64,000 nucleotides of DNA from Gymnogyps californianus (lineage: Eukaryota > Chordata > Aves > Accipitriformes > Cathartidae), in assembly GCF_018139145.2 (NCBI RefSeq), contig NC_059476.1, forward strand, positions 14,129,001 to 14,193,000, given 5' to 3'. Below the pieces are notes generated by a model. It worked only from the letters and a program-made list of their open reading frames with translations. It was not told the DNA's origin and did not search any database. Made by a program: the position numbers and the translations under genes. This document shows positions 1 through 13,989 of the stretch, piece after piece. Each line of letters opens with the position of its first letter. Within the stretch, counting starts at the first letter, position 1.

Positions 1-196
1 TTCAATCCTTGAGGAAAAGCAGAGCATGGAAATTAGGAATGGAACTTCACACTGCTCCCACGTGGGAAACGCACATATTAAGTGTGATTGCCACAGATGT
101 GGAGAGAGGTGAATTGATTTGCCAAAGGTTAGAGAGCCAATGTCAGTACTGGGATCAGCCCTGAGGGCTTCTTGGCTCCTAGCTGGTAGATGACAC

Positions 197-214
197 TTTT
201 TTTTTTTTTTTTTT
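197..214. repeat. Poly(T) tract, 18 bp
   Basis: Uninterrupted T18; on the minus strand it would be an A-tail, but no retroposed sequence was recognised beside it. Confidence 0.95.
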
Positions 215-1631
215 GCCTGACTCAGGTGTGCAGAACGCACTGATCTGTGTTTGCACCAGTGGCATCTGCAAGGAAGAAGCGGCCTGTGCATGCCAAAGAC
301 ATTGTACCTGTTTATCAAGAGCTCAGGCAGTGGCCCCTCCCCACCTAACTGTCTTCCTCTTTTTGTTGCTTGGAGCATTACAATACACTAAGAATAGCCT
401 TTTTTTTCTCCTCCCCCCCCAGGTCAGACTAGATAGCCCTGGTTAGGGCCTGGGGGATCTGGTTTTCCTGAGTGAATGTTGCAGGCCATCTGATGACTAG
501 GCCACCAAAGCTGCATGTCCTGCTCCCCTTTTGTTTTTTGTTGGTTCTCTCCATGGCAGTAAGGGCTTCCGTGTGCCTCTGCTGCACAGTGCTCTCAGAG
601 GGATGCCAGTGCTTGTGATCCTTCTTATGTGGCAATGAGTAACAGGAGGAGGTAATCTGACCCCCAGAAACCTAACGCTGGTGTTCCAAGAGCGGATCTA
701 ACTAATTTCTGAGTTTTGTTTTTTAAGCAAAAACTGTGTTTTTTTCAAAAGGACAATTTTAGGCTGGCTTTTGCGACTGTCTACCTGCTGACTGTTGTTT
801 CAGTATCTTGGAGCTTGCCTGCAAATAAATTAATGCAGATAGTGAGATATCAGGAAACACACTTAGTGGGTTGTATTGTGGTGTACTTTTTTTTTTTTCC
901 CCCCAATAGCTTAAATTAGCTCCCTGAGTGCAATGGGTACACAGCAAAAGGCGTGGTTCATTTTTCCAGTTGTATTGTTTTCTCCTGACACATCTGCATC
1001 CCCTCTAAAACAACTGGCCTGGCAAAATTTAAGCTAAATTCAGCCTCTGTAAACAAGGTGAACATTAAGAAACAGTTGTTCTGAGGAGCACTGATAAAGT
1101 ATAGGAACTCCATGAAGAGTCTGCACGAGTCTCTGCTGTCCTGTGCTGACCTGTCCTGCACGCTCTGCTCCGCAGAATTACAATTGCAATCCATAGCAAT
1201 GGTGCAATGGAGAAGGGAGCTGAAAAAAAACTCCTGGCTTGTTCCCTCAGATCCCCTTTAAAAAGGACTGTTGGGTGGGCCAGCTCTTTCTCTCCCAAGT
1301 GTTATTATAATCCATTTATACTGGGGAAAAAGCAGGTTTGCTGCCAGGCAGCATACTTTCCATCAGCACATGTAATTACTGGGTGGTGGAGGGAGGTAGA
1401 GACTCTGGTTTTCAGGCGGGAGGGAGTGTGGCCAGGGTGTGCGCTGGGCGGCATTGTCGTGTGCCTGGCCATGCATTCCAGGTTTTGCAGGGATGTGGGC
1501 TCAGCTGTGTAAGCAAAACCTTCTGCCTGTTCACCCCTCAGCTTGGGCAATAGGAAGGGAGGTGGGTAGCCAAGCTTCAAGCAACTTGAGGGATGGAGAG
1601 CTAGCCCAGGGGTGCAGCTGCAACAGGGCTC

Positions 1632-1660
1632 TTTTGGGGGTTTTGGGGGTTTTTTTTTTT
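1632..1660. repeat. T/G tract (two TTTTGGGGG units and a T run)
   Basis: cttttgggggttttgggggt followed by a run of T: two direct TTTTGGGGG units, G-rich with quadruplex-like spacing but only two G-runs here. Confidence 0.9.
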
Positions 1661-4600
1661 AGCTTGTTTTGATTTCCACGCACACGTGGGCCATGCGAAG
1701 TTGGCTGAGCCAACCTAGACCAGCAGTTCAGCAAAACAAACAAGTTTTACTGCCACGACCTGAAGGCCAGACTAGCTGCTGAGCTTCACTGGAGCAGCGG
1801 CGGGTTTGATTTCTGGTGTGGAGAGGAGGCTCTTGTATAGGGCCGACCTACAACAAACACTGTGCTGTGTTGTTCAGACTGCCTCCAAGGCAGTGAGAGG
1901 CGGCTTGTGCTAGCATGTGAGGATGCAGCGCAGATGCATCCACTGCTGCAAGGGACCTTCTGGTAGTGACCTTAGACCATCCCCTAAGGTTCAGTCAAGG
2001 TCTCTTCAACATCTATATACATATAGTAGGGGGAGACCCTGACTTAAACTCTCTCTTTTGAGATTTAAAAATTATTTTGACAAGTGAGAGCATGTAAGTC
2101 TCATAGCAGCAGTTCCTGCACGACACTTCATAGCTCCTTTCCTCCAAGCAGAAGTGCCTGCTGTACCTAACTGGCCCTGAGCCACCGTGAGACCAGGCAC
2201 TGGAGGCCCTGAGGGCTAACAAACATCCACTGGGATATTATGGCGCAGATCCAGCCCTTTTGGGATTGGAGCGTCTTGCTCCTGTGCTCGGCAGTCTGTG
2301 CTGCTGCTGATAGTGTCGTGGTGCTGGTTGAGCGGAGGCACGAGCAGCCCTGCAGGCTGTGAGGTGCTGGGAGGTCAGGGCAGAGTTCATTTGCCCAATT
2401 TGGCCTCACAGTTGAAGACGGAAACGGAGAAGTGAAACCGTACGCACGGTCTGGTCAGAGCAGGTACGTGGGAGGAGGGAGGGTTGAGCCATCCCCTCCC
2501 CAACGGCTGCTGAAGTGAAAGGGTTCAGGAGAGCAAGGACGCATCAGCCTAATACCGAGCCCTTAAAGGACCCAGCTCCAAAGGCCAGCTCAGCCCATGC
2601 TATTCATGATTTCATCAGGCTTTGGATCAAGACAGCTGGAGGGTTTGAAGTGGTGATCACGGCTGGTAACGAGGGCAGTGGACTCCTGTTCCCCAGCCCA
2701 CTTGTGCACAGCTGGGTAATGTCTCCCTTGTCTGCCTGCAACCAGCTTGTCGGGCCCAACCTCTCCTCCTTCTGGTTGGAGGACTTTGCTTTGTTTCCCG
2801 TTTCATCTGAAATTTCTTAACTTCTCTCTCCTAAAACATGGTAGTTTATCTTTTGCGGTTCTGTGTTTCACATCTTCCTGTATGATCTTAGACTTATTTC
2901 CTGCCTCTCCTCCTGTGTTTTCTGTTTCTCACATTAGCTCACTAAACCCAGCTCCCCGAGCAAGTATTTCTACCTCACAAGCTGCTTACAGCAGCTAGAT
3001 GCCTTTTCTGAGACAAACCAATTCCAGACTAAACTGTCCCAGCCCTTGCACTTACACAGCTGCTAATTTGACCCTAATCTATTTTAAAAGGAGAGGGCTG
3101 GTGGGTGAGGATGGCATCAGAGGAGGGAGGTCCTCACTTCCCGGTATGTCTGCAACGCTGATGGACCTGCCGTGTGATTTGCACGCTTTCCCACAGGAGA
3201 AGCAGTGTTTTAACTCATCCCTGATAACTTCAAAGCTGATTATTTCTGGTCTCTTGAGCTTTTATGATCATTTTATTAGGTAAGGGGGTGAGTTAATCTC
3301 TCTCTTAATCAATCCCTAATTTAGATAACTGCATTATGTACCCATCTTCTGCCTGAACTTCCTCATTCATTCTCTTTGTGTTTTGCAGACTTCCTGGCTG
3401 TGCTTCAGTGGTGGGTGACTGCATATAGTCTTCTCTGCATCGCGGTGATAGTAGTAATGTGAAGTTTAATGAGCACCTGCAAAGTCGTGTAGCAGGTAAG
3501 TGCTCCAGGGGGTCATTCTTCCTTCCAGATTTGATGTGATTTGAAAACGCTTCTTGATGAGCTCTCACTAGGAGATCTTGAGCCTTGCAGCAGAAATGCT
3601 GGAAGGAAAGTGGTGTGGCTCATATTTTAGTAAACGTTCCCAGAAGTGAGGGTCAGACAGCACTTGCAAAGCAAAAGTACTGATATTGTGAAGATTTGAT
3701 TTGGAAATGGCTTCAGTTTAGAAGATCGGTGTTAAAAGCCTCTGTCTTTTGCCATTCAGTATAAAATTGCTTTTATCTGACTGCTTGGTACAGTTGGGGT
3801 CTAGTCAGAGGGTGATGGCAGAAGGGAACCAAGAGGGCCAAGCTTTGCTGACAGCAGCTACTGCTGCATTTGCTGCTATGCAGGAGAACTTGCCAGAGGT
3901 ACCTTACCCAGATCAGGAAAGCACTAGATTCCCCCTCTTCCAGGTGTTAGAGGGAGAGCAAAGACCTGGAAGTGCCTGGACGACCTCCTGGTGATCAGGG
4001 GTGACAGCAGAGGCAGCCAGATTGAAGGGAAATAGTGGCTTTTACAAGCCAGCAATGTGTAGAGTTTTCACGTTTGTACGAAAACCCCTGAAAAACCCGC
4101 TGAAAGCAGAACTGCCGGGTGAAACCCAGACATCTGGCAGTGCCGTTCTGCAAGTGTGTGACAGGAGGCTCTGTGGGTAGCAGTGGTGGGAAGGGAAGAA
4201 CTGGAGCTGATGGCAGAGGGAGCCGCCAGAGCAGCAGTCCTGGCTGCCACAATGTCCTGCTACAGCTCTGAGTACCTGTTACTTCATGTACTCCACGTGA
4301 CTTTTTTTCTTTTTCTTATTTATTCTGGATCTGCATCTGTGTTGGGTGGTGTCTGTCCCCTCCTTCCCTTCCCAGTCAGTTCAAATGCCTGCTCTGCTCT
4401 AGCAAAGCTCAGCTCACAGCATTCCCTGGCACACTTCTCCAGCCAGCCCCGATCAAAGCTGTGAGACCTGGCCCATTGCCATCCTCCTGTGTGTAAATGA
4501 AACTCTTTCTCTTTTTCCTTCCCCCCTACCATCTTTAATTATTATTCCTCTTCCAGAGGCAGGTTTTTCTGGCTGATCTAGCACATTATTTATATCAGTG

Positions 4601-5244
4601 ATATTTGCCTCAAGGCAGAGATGCTTTTTCAGCATTTATAGGGAAAACATCTGATGCTCCCCACTGCCATGCATGGGGCTTGGAAAAACCAAGCATGGTG
4701 TTGGCAAGGATGAGGATCATTGAGGCCAACTGTTGCAGAATTTAAGCCCTGTTAGGCACAGTCTCCGATTCATATGGTTATTTCACTTGCCTGGCAAAGG
4801 CAAACGTACTGTTCCTTCGCTTTCGAAACCAGGGGGAGGAGCACGTAGAGAAGGTTCTTGAGCCTGAGCAGAAAAGTGACATTAGCTATAAGGCGTCAGC
4901 TGAGCCACCTGTGTAACCAACTGCATCTTTCTCTGGGTTGCCTCAAGGGATGGTGAGCGCTGTCAGTTGAAAAGATAGAGTTTGTGGCCAAACCCAAATG
5001 CAAACAATGAAAATCAGATTCAGAGTGCCTTGCTTTCGGTTATTCCAAATTGCAGAGGATTTGGTGATGCTCGGGGAGCACCTGATGAGGAGTGGGAGCA
5101 AACGGTTCCCACCCTGCCTGCAGGAGGGAAGTTGCTCCCTAAGACAAGATACTGCCTGCATGTGCCAGAATCCCAGCATGGCTTACAGCTTGTTTTGGAG
5201 AAAGCACACGCAGTGATATGGAGACTTTCCTACAGGTAGAGGTA

Positions 5245-5350
5245 GTTAAGCAGTAGTCTAGACTGCCTTGAGAGGCAGAGATGGAGATTTTCTGGAAGCG
5301 TTTCAGAACAAAGTAGACAAATACTTGCCAGAAATCATCCAGGTGCAGTG
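5245..5350 (+). mobile_element. Old CR1 fragment
   Basis: The segment agattttctggaagcgtttc, then agaacaaagtagacaaatac and ttgccagaaatcatccaggt, follows the CR1 3' coding consensus 'gag...ctccatcc..ggaagtgtttcaagaacaggttagacaaacac..gtcagggatgatttagg'. It is diverged and lacks a 3' tail. It lies in the noncoding region left of ITPRIP. Confidence 0.45.
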
Positions 5351-5402
5351 TAGGCCATGCGTGTAGGCAGCGGGGGGAGACTGTATTGCTTTTTCAGACC
5401 TC

Positions 5403-5422
5403 TTTTTTTTTTTCCCCCCCCC
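5403..5422. repeat. T11C9 homopolymer pair
   Basis: A run of 11 T directly followed by 9 C, a pure polypyrimidine tract with no acceptor AG immediately after it. Confidence 0.9.
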
Positions 5423-8390
5423 TATTTTTTAAGCTCTTGTAGAACGTTAATACATATCAGAGGTGGAGCTAAGGAGATGTTCTCAAGCTTAAACTGTGAC
5501 ACTTGATGTTCACAGTATAGTGCTTCCCAGAGGGGTTTGTGTGTATCTGCACCCAAAATGCTTAGATCCTAAACTATTTCCTCCTGGATGTTCAGGTAGC
5601 TGACTGCCACTGGTTTCAGATGAGAGTTTGATTTCTAAAGGCCTCTGGAGATTTAGCAACCAAATACCTTGGGACTCTTGGAAATGGGAGAGAAAAAACT
5701 TGGACTTTCTGCAGCACAGCCACTTCTGCGCTGCAGATTGCAACCCGCTCATGATAATTGAAGAAGACCCTTATCTTTTATTCCCAGGCTAGTAGGGGCA
5801 AGGATGAGATAGGTGTCTGTATTTTGGGTAGCTGGAATCCATCAGCTGACCCTCCCCTACTATAACACATAGTGACATAAATTATCTGGCACACTAGGTG
5901 ACTTAAGGACATAGAGCTCTACTGCAGTCCTACCTAGCAAGCTGGCTAGGCTCAGTCTAAGTATCATGGCCACGCTCTTCTGCACCCAAAGTCAAAGATG
6001 GTCTGAAGGTGCTTGGCTGACGTCCGTCCCACCCCCCTGTTGAGCCATAGCTGCTTCATGCTGTTGGAATGAGTGCAGGGTTATGATCTCAAGCTCTGAA
6101 GGAGTTACAGGAAGAAATGGCAACTGAAAGGGACGTGTTTGCATCGTAAGTCATCCACAACACGTGCTCTCAGCTCAGCCTTGTATTTGCTGCTAGTCCT
6201 GGACACTTCCAGTCCCCCATGCCAAGCTGGAAGCTGTCTTTGCTCCGTGCTATGCTAACCTCCTTGCCTGCTGCAGCAGAGGGAATTTTTGTGTCTGTGA
6301 GCAGGGGCCCCACAGCTATGACTCACAGTTCCCTTTACGTTGTAACTTAGTCTTTAAGTGTGCGGAGAGGCTGTCCCTTGGCTTTCAAACAAAGCCTTCC
6401 TTTGTTGTGCTTATGTTATAAAGGAAGCAAGCATATGTGTTCACCCCACACATCCCAAATGAAAACCACGTGGCTTCACAGCCTTAACGTGTGTTTGGTA
6501 CTTTTGCTGTAGCAGTGCATGTTACATTGCTCTTATCCCATTGAGTCTTTTCAGAGTTTTTTCTTCCCAGCATTCAGTGTACAAACTCTTCAGGGAAAGA
6601 AAGAGCTTAAAGATGTTTTCTTTCGTTGGTAAGCAGAGAGGACTGAGCAAAGAGCACATGAAAATTATTAAATATGGGTGCATGTGGCAATAGGCTGGTC
6701 TCTGAGTCATTCCCTTGGGTGAAAATGGTTCTGAGTTGGTGGCCACGGGTGCTGCAAGGATGAGCTTCATGGAAATATTGTACGGAAGTGGGGCAGTTTG
6801 TTTTCTTGTATGGCTTTGCTTTTTTCTTCTGTTTTTTATTTATTCAAACTCATTTTGAAAAGCAGGGTTAGCCAGCAGTACTCTGCAGCCAACATATTTG
6901 TGTGCGTGCATGTCTCTTGGCAGTTTTTAAGTTTATGACTAGTGAGCCAAGACTGGGCTTACTGCTTCCCAAAGCATTTGTGTTGTTTCTCCTGTTCTTT
7001 TCTAGAGCCACCAGGTAATGAAGTAAGAGGGCCTGATTCTTCCTGCAGACGCTGGCGTGCAATGCAGAGTACCTCTGCTTAGATCAGGGAGTCATCCTAG
7101 TGAGAGTCAAGGAAAACGGAACATTGCAGTAAAAGTGTTCTTTCTTGCTCTCTCCTCCTTCCATGCCCTCTACCCATCCCTGCAGGGGCTTTCACAGTCT
7201 GGTTTTTTTACTTTATTTAAGGAACTATATTGTGTTTTCTAAAAAAGCTGGGATTTCAGGCAATGGAATAAAGCATTGCTTTTCATTTCTGTGGTGATGT
7301 TTTAGCTACAATAGCCAGCTTTTAAATACTGTTCCTCCCCAACTGTTTGAATACAAACAGCTGTGACTAGTTAGCAAAACAATAGTCCAATATTACACAA
7401 ACCTCCAATCCTGTCCAGCATTTTTGAGTCCTGTTTAAGCAGATACTTGGGCCTGCAGGTCTCCTGACATAGGAGTGTGACTGTGTCAATGAGTCAAGAG
7501 TGTGATGGAGTAGAAGATCTCAGACCAACCAAATTCCCAGCCTGCAATGACACTTTCTTTTGGCTGTGTTTTTGTTCAGTGTCTCAGTGTGGAAGTGTCT
7601 GGCAACTACTGTGCTTTCTACTGTCTGTAATATATGTGCTCATTGTTACATGACTGAAATGGGACTTCATAGTTTCACATGTAAAACATAATCATTCTGC
7701 GAGTCACATCTGAGCTGTGCCAATATCCACATGTGCTCTTCTTAGATGTGCTGGAGTGGTGTATCCCTGCTAGGAAATCAACTTTCTAGTAATGTTTCCA
7801 CCAACCCTTTTAATACCAAAGCATTCATTTCAATGGATGTACAATATACAGTTAAGTTGGATGTGTAGTGGTGTAGGGCATATGCTTACCTTAGGATGAG
7901 GAGAATCAGAGTAACCACTATCTGATTTAACAGCACTGGTGTGATTTTCTCCACTTTGAGAATTAAGTGTAGAAAAGGAGGGCAGATTTAAACAAACATC
8001 TTGACAATTGAACCCTTTTTGTATTCTCACCACCTTTCCCTGAGGTGACTGCCAGATCGGATCAATGAGCCGTGGCTGCCTGCATGTGCAAGGGGAGTTC
8101 ATGTGGCTGAGACCGTGACAGCCAGAGTAGGTCCCAGCATGAGCACCAGGTGGAGGCCAGAGAGCATCTGTGCAGTGACATTGCTCCATACATTGTGGCT
8201 GACGCTATCAGGCTTTTGGTAAAGCAGCAGGGGGGTTGTGTCCATCTGTGCTGATGAAAGATTGTGCAAGGGAACGACCAGCTATTGCCCGGGCTCCTAT
8301 CATGTTGGGTTTGAGGGTGAGGGAGCTGATGAGGTTGGTAAGCCAGCCTTCTTTTTTTCTTTTCTTGATGTGTGTGTCTTTTCTCATCCT

Positions 8391-8430
8391 AAAAAAAAAA
8401 AAAACCAACCAAAAAAACCCACCCACAAAA
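8391..8430. repeat. A-rich simple sequence (A14 then CCAACC/AAACCC pattern)
   Basis: Poly(A) followed by ccaaccaaaaaaacccaccc; low-complexity, 14 A at its left. Confidence 0.9.
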
Positions 8431-10308
8431 GTTCGTTCTACTCCAATTGTTTTCCTCACAATTAACAGACAAAATTTATTTGGCTTAAAAAGCCAAGCTG
8501 TTCCTGGCCAGGATCCTACCACAACAGCTCAGTACGTGGGTGGGAGCCACATCCACACTTCCTACCTTTCCCCTCCTGTCTCCCTCGCAGCCAGAACTAT
8601 GTTCCAATTTGTAAAACCCCTTCTTGGCCGTAGCAGGGGGAACCCAAGGCACTGCACAGACTGCCCACGTGCTGCTTGCTGACAAGAGCTGAACTGGCTT
8701 GCACAGTCAAAAAGCAAAAAAACACATTCAGGCAATGGGCAGGATGCTGAGTAACACACTCCTTACGCTGTTAGCTTTGTCTCCTGGTCTCCATGGGCAC
8801 CCCCTCTTGGGTCCAGCCTTAGAGTGAGTAAACAGTGAGTGCTTTGGAGGTATGACGTGGTTCTGCATTTATTTAGTAGTTATTACAGCTGTCTTTGACG
8901 GTGGCTGCCAGCTTCTGGGGCAAGAAGAGGGGGCGAGAATCATGTTCTAGTTCATGGCGTGATACCTCTATGCACTGAGAAATAGTGACTTAGAAATATT
9001 GAGATAAATCCCCCTTGCTGATGAAACTGAAAATCTAACAGGTGCCACATCTCTTTGGGTTTTGGAAAAGAGCCCTAGAAGGCAAATAACTCCTTTTGAG
9101 CCAGAAAGAAAACTTTGTCTAGGCTTTGGGGGAAGGGGAGCCGTGAGATTTTATGGCAACATCTTACAAATGCAACTGTGTGCAGCGAAAGCTGAGGCAG
9201 GAGGGGAGGACCTCTGAACATCTTGAGTGCTACTGCAAGAAGAAAAGAAACAATCTGTCCTACATTTACCCACAGCGGTCACTGGGAAGTTAGGGGTTCG
9301 AACTGCAGCAAGGGAGAGTTAATGAGGCATGAGAAAAAGCTTTCTGATGGCAAAGGTAGCGAATGACTGGAAGACATGACAGAAACTCCCTGTCCTTCCC
9401 AGGGCAAGTCAAGCTCTCCTCTGCTTGGAGAGATGCTGGCAAAATCATTCCTCGCTTGGACCTGGGGCTGCACAGTAGCGTCTGCCTCCAGAGCAATGTC
9501 AGTGCTGCTCACGTGCTTATCCACCCCGAATCTGCCTGTCCATGGGAAGGGAGGGCTACCTAGTCCTGTACACAGGATGAGCATCAGCATTTCCTTGGAA
9601 ATACCTGATCTGGTGACCCAGGGAGGAAAATATTGCTTCCGAAAGTCTGCAGCAGACCTGTTGGGCAGGATGTCCGACTCGGGCTGCGCGACTGACCCCA
9701 TTGGCACTGCAGCAGGCCCGGGACAGGATGTCCACGGATGTTACGAAAGGCTAACATGTTCTCAATCAAATGGCAGAACAATAGTTATCAGGCAAGTGGC
9801 CTTGTCCAACTGCTGTCCTGCGGCTGAGCAGCTAATCTGGGGTGGGGCTTCCAGGCATGTTTTGGAAGGCAGTCGCTCTGCCATACCCATCTTTTGTAGT
9901 CCTGAGCAGGCCAGCTGGCTTCTTCTGGTTTTAAACATGGTTGTGATACCAGTCTCAACATCCAGGCCTCTGCACCTCACGTGTTGGTGCATTTGGTCCT
10001 TGCCACTGGTGGCTTTGGTAGAGAGTCAGAGATAGAGCCTGATCCCACCAGCCTGTGCTGAACCAACTGCGATTGTGCTTGCAACTGGAATTTGGTACTT
10101 TGTCTGTAGTATTAATTTAATGCTCAAAAAGACAAGTCAGAACATGAGTTATAGCTGCTGTGGCTGGCATTGTTCTGTCCCAGTTGGTAGCTCATCCCAC
10201 CAACATCCTGCATACAAGCTTAAGTCACAGGGGACGAAAGAACAGCACAAGTTGGTGTCGCTCAGACTCTGTATTGTGTTTTTGTGGCTCCTAATTTTCC
10301 TGGCTGGG

Positions 10309-10355
10309 CTGTGTGTGCTGCAGCGGACTGTGTGCGCTGCAGCGGACTGTGTGCT
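10309..10355. repeat. 19-bp minisatellite, about 2.5 copies
   Basis: The unit ctgtgtgtgctgcagcgga occurs at 10309-10327 and 10328-10346 (one substitution, T to C), with a partial third copy to 10355. Recent, near-perfect tandem duplication. Confidence 0.9.
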
Positions 10356-13300
10356 CAAGAGATGGGAAAGCAGGAGCCTCTCCTGGCTGCCCCGTGCTGT
10401 GTAATCTCTGGGTGGGCTGTGCTAGGTGCTGTCACAGCTGATGGTGGAGCTGGGTGGTTGGGGGCGTCTTTGTGGCTCTGTATGGGTCTGGGGATATGCT
10501 CTCACTGCAGCAGTGGGGTCTTTGTCCCGGAGGGTAGGAATCAGCTGAGGATCCTCATCTGAGAGTCTGGGCTCTTGCTGCCTGTGCCAGGTGAAAGCTA
10601 GGCAGGGTCACATGTGCTAATGTGTACGCAGTGGGGTGGGTAGGGTAGACTGGTGCAATAAAACCTTAGTCACCCTGGGGTGTGTTTCAGTATGTGGGCT
10701 CTGAGTGTTCGCCTCAGCTACAAGGGCCCTCCAGCCCCCCTGAGGGTCCAGTGCCTCACCAGCCCCACCTGATGCCACAGCCCCACCTTGCTGACTCAGG
10801 TGAACATGGAAACTCTTGTTTTGAGATGCAATGCTTCAGCATGATGTCTCCTAGGAGTTGGTGTAGCTGGCAGCATCCATCACACCGGGGTGCTAGATAA
10901 CCCACAGGCCCCAACAAATGTGGTGCTGACCTGGGAGGAAACCTCACTTGCTTCTAGTCTGAAATTCTTCACCAAAGCAGGACTCCTCCACTGCCCACCC
11001 CAGAAAATATTTCTTCAGTAAAAATGGTCTCAAGAACAAGAGAGGTTTGAGTGAAGTCCTGCCAAAACCAGTTCCTCAAGTCCTGTGAAAGCCCAGGTCA
11101 AACCTGGAGAGCAGAGCATTGACCTGAAAGCAGCCAAGTGATGAAGGCAGCAACCTCAGGGGCCGAGGAAACCAAAGCTTAGATTACTGTTACTCCCTCC
11201 TGAATCTGGAGGAGGGCCTTCAACAGAAGTTTCTGTCATCCCAAGTAAGTGATCAGACTATAAGGGCATAGACATGTGCTCTGTTTTTTAAATATATGCA
11301 TATAAATTAAAACCTAAAAATTTTCTCATTCTTCTCTGGTTCAAAAGAGGCAAAATTTGAACAACAAATTCCCAGCAACTAACGGCAGAGACCAGTCTGA
11401 TATTTTCACCAGGGTATTGCTCTCTCCAGTGGTACCTTCGTCTTTTTCCGTGAACATCCATCCAGCACGTGTCTATTCCTGAGGCTTTACATGTAGCAGC
11501 TGAAAGGAAAACTGCCCTAACTATCTGTCCTGAGCCAGCAAAGGCCTTTCAACTGCTCTGTAAATGTTGATGGGGAGATGGTGGAAAAACAGCAGCATGG
11601 TATGGGGTTGACTAAATAAAGTGCATCTTTCCAATTTTTTGGCAGGAACAATAATTCTGACATGCATCTCTGCAATCCCATTTCTCTTTCATAGTGCATG
11701 TTTGTTACAATTCAGAGCTTGTAGTCCCCAGTAAGAGGAAATGTCATTTCTTTCTGCTGCGGCCGGGCATACCTCTGAATACCTGCAGAGGTAGCAACGG
11801 TATTTACAAATTGGGGAAGGACATCGTGCGTTACAAAGGGCTTTCAGCAAACTTTTTGTCTTGACTAGGTCTTCATAAATGCAGCATAAGCATTTTCAGA
11901 CTATACACTCAAAGGCCAAAAGGCAATTTGTTTTCTGTTACAGCAAGGGGAGGAATCGTGGAGCTCCCAGAAGCTCAGCCATGAGGGAGTATGGCTGGGC
12001 TGGGCCTGAAACCCCTGGGCTTAAGATTCACATCTTCCCAGTAAGAAAGTCCCAAGTGCAGGTTAGTGGCTGTTTTGGGCTATTAAGCTCTCCAGTCAAA
12101 ACAAGCAGCAGACTCCTTTCCAGACCTCAAGGACCTTCCCAAAAAGAGTCTCAGAACTTGTATTTGTTCCCATGAAAGTTCTGGTTTCAAAAACTTGGCA
12201 GCTTTCAATGAAAAAAGCTCCCAACCAGCTGTAGTTTCTATCATCTCTTCAAATTGCCTCTTTTCTTGCAGCCTACCAAAGCAAAACACAATGTGGCAGC
12301 CACCTATTCACTGCCTTTTGTGTCAGCCAAATAGCAGGAAGCAATCAAGTGTGTCGTAAATGATGTCTTGGCGTATTCCAGTACATTACTGAACCGCATT
12401 CAGTGGCTTGACTTGGGTTTTCTAATTTAAGAATCAAAGCTTCATCTCACTCCTACCTGGTTTATTGCTGAACACCAGCCAGAGCATGTTTTGCTTCCCA
12501 TGATTCAAAATCTAAGGGAATAAAAAGGTGGAAAAAATATAGCTGTATGAGGAACTCTTGCGGAAAGAAAGGGACCATTAATGAAAGGGAAATAGTCTCC
12601 CATGTCTTCAGAGAAGATGGAGGATTATCTGGGCTCAGAGCACATGTGCAGCCTACAGAGGCAAGTTGCAAGCTGCTGTTTAATTCTCTTTCTTTTCCTT
12701 TGCCAGACTGAGCAGGAGGCAAAAGGGTCTGAAGCTGCTATGGAAAAGGGTGTGAGGAAGGCTTGGGGACATTAAAAGTTGAGTACATTTTAGCTGGAAG
12801 GGATGGGACATTATTATGGCTTTGAGCATCATCGTCTCTACGAAGGACTTTGGTGCTCATGTAGGGAAATCCCCTACGGCAGGGTGGCTGGTGGGAATGA
12901 GGAGAGCACACACTGCCACAGGGCAGTGGCTGTCCCAAGTCAGCCCACACAAACAGCAGATGAGCTCTGTGATGCTCCCGGGTGAGGAGGAGGTCTTCAA
13001 GGCAGAAGCTGAAGGTAGAGCCGAGCTCTGCCCCCATGCCACATAAAACACCACTAAAATAGCATGCACTGCAAGCACTATTCATCTTCAGGGGTGACTA
13101 CAGTCAGGAAACAGTGTGATGGCTATTTTTATATCATCTTACAATAGTCTCTGTGGATGATTTTCCTTCAAGGCCACTTGTGCAGGGACCCAGGTAGCGC
13201 AGGTGATGTGGAGACAGTTACTGCAGAGATGCAGGCACAGTAAGTGCTGGTTTGCAGAGCTCAGCACCAGTTTGGCTTAGGGGGCTGCATTTGTGCTGGT

Positions 13301-13989
13301 GAGGAGCTACAACTCTGCCTTTGCTCCAATGCCAAGGGGCTGAGCATGGCTGGCAAGTCAGATCTCACCTGAGGGACCATTTTCAGAGCTCCAGCCCATT
13401 TCCTCTCCAGCCTCTGGCGTGGCTGGCGCTGCCCAAATGTGTCAAAGGAGAAGAGTCTCTTCCAGTGGCAGCTTTGGGGCAAGCCTCTCTGGGCATACTC
13501 ACTGCTTGGTTTTTCTGACGTGTAGGATTTCAGCCAGCTCTCAAAGTCTCCATGCAGAGGGTGCACTCCAGCCATCGCTTGACCTTAGGCAAGCTGCTGC
13601 CTGGCTGCGCGAAGGCTTCACATGCCTGTGAGCTTCGTGTGCTGCTTCCCTTGCAACATGCTACCTGTAACCATGCTCCAGGCGAGTGGGTGAACCAAAT
13701 ATTACTGAATTGTGCAGCAAAGGGCTTTCAGACCAGCTAGTGTGACAGCTGGCCTCCTTCTGCATGTGGCTTCATGGCACCAACCTGAACTGCCCCTCTT
13801 GGGGTTCCCTGTGTCATCCAGGACCTCCTGTGGGGCTGATTGGGATCCTCCAGCTGGGGAGGCTGCTTCAGGCTTGAAAGGATGAGGCCTAACTTGCCTG
13901 GGAGCTGAGGGTGGAGGGCTGCAGGTGCTCTTGGTGAAGCCTTTGAACATACCAAGTACTGCAGGATGCAGCTGATCGTTGTTTCTAGT

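Noticed and set aside
57..66. Palindromic E-box CCCACGTGGG
   Set aside because: A single perfect E-box without a nearby promoter or gene; common by chance.
412..450. CR1-like phrase aggtcagactagatagccct after a C run
   Set aside because: Only about 25 bases resemble the CR1 3' region, too short and diverged to call.
8236..8682. 148-codon plus-strand frame near 8.4 kb
   Set aside because: It runs through a poly(A)/low-complexity stretch and has no domain or gene context.
9278..9309. tRNA B-box-like ggggttcgaactg
   Set aside because: The B-box is incomplete (GGTTCGAACTG), and no A-box, anticodon stem or acceptor stem could be folded around it.
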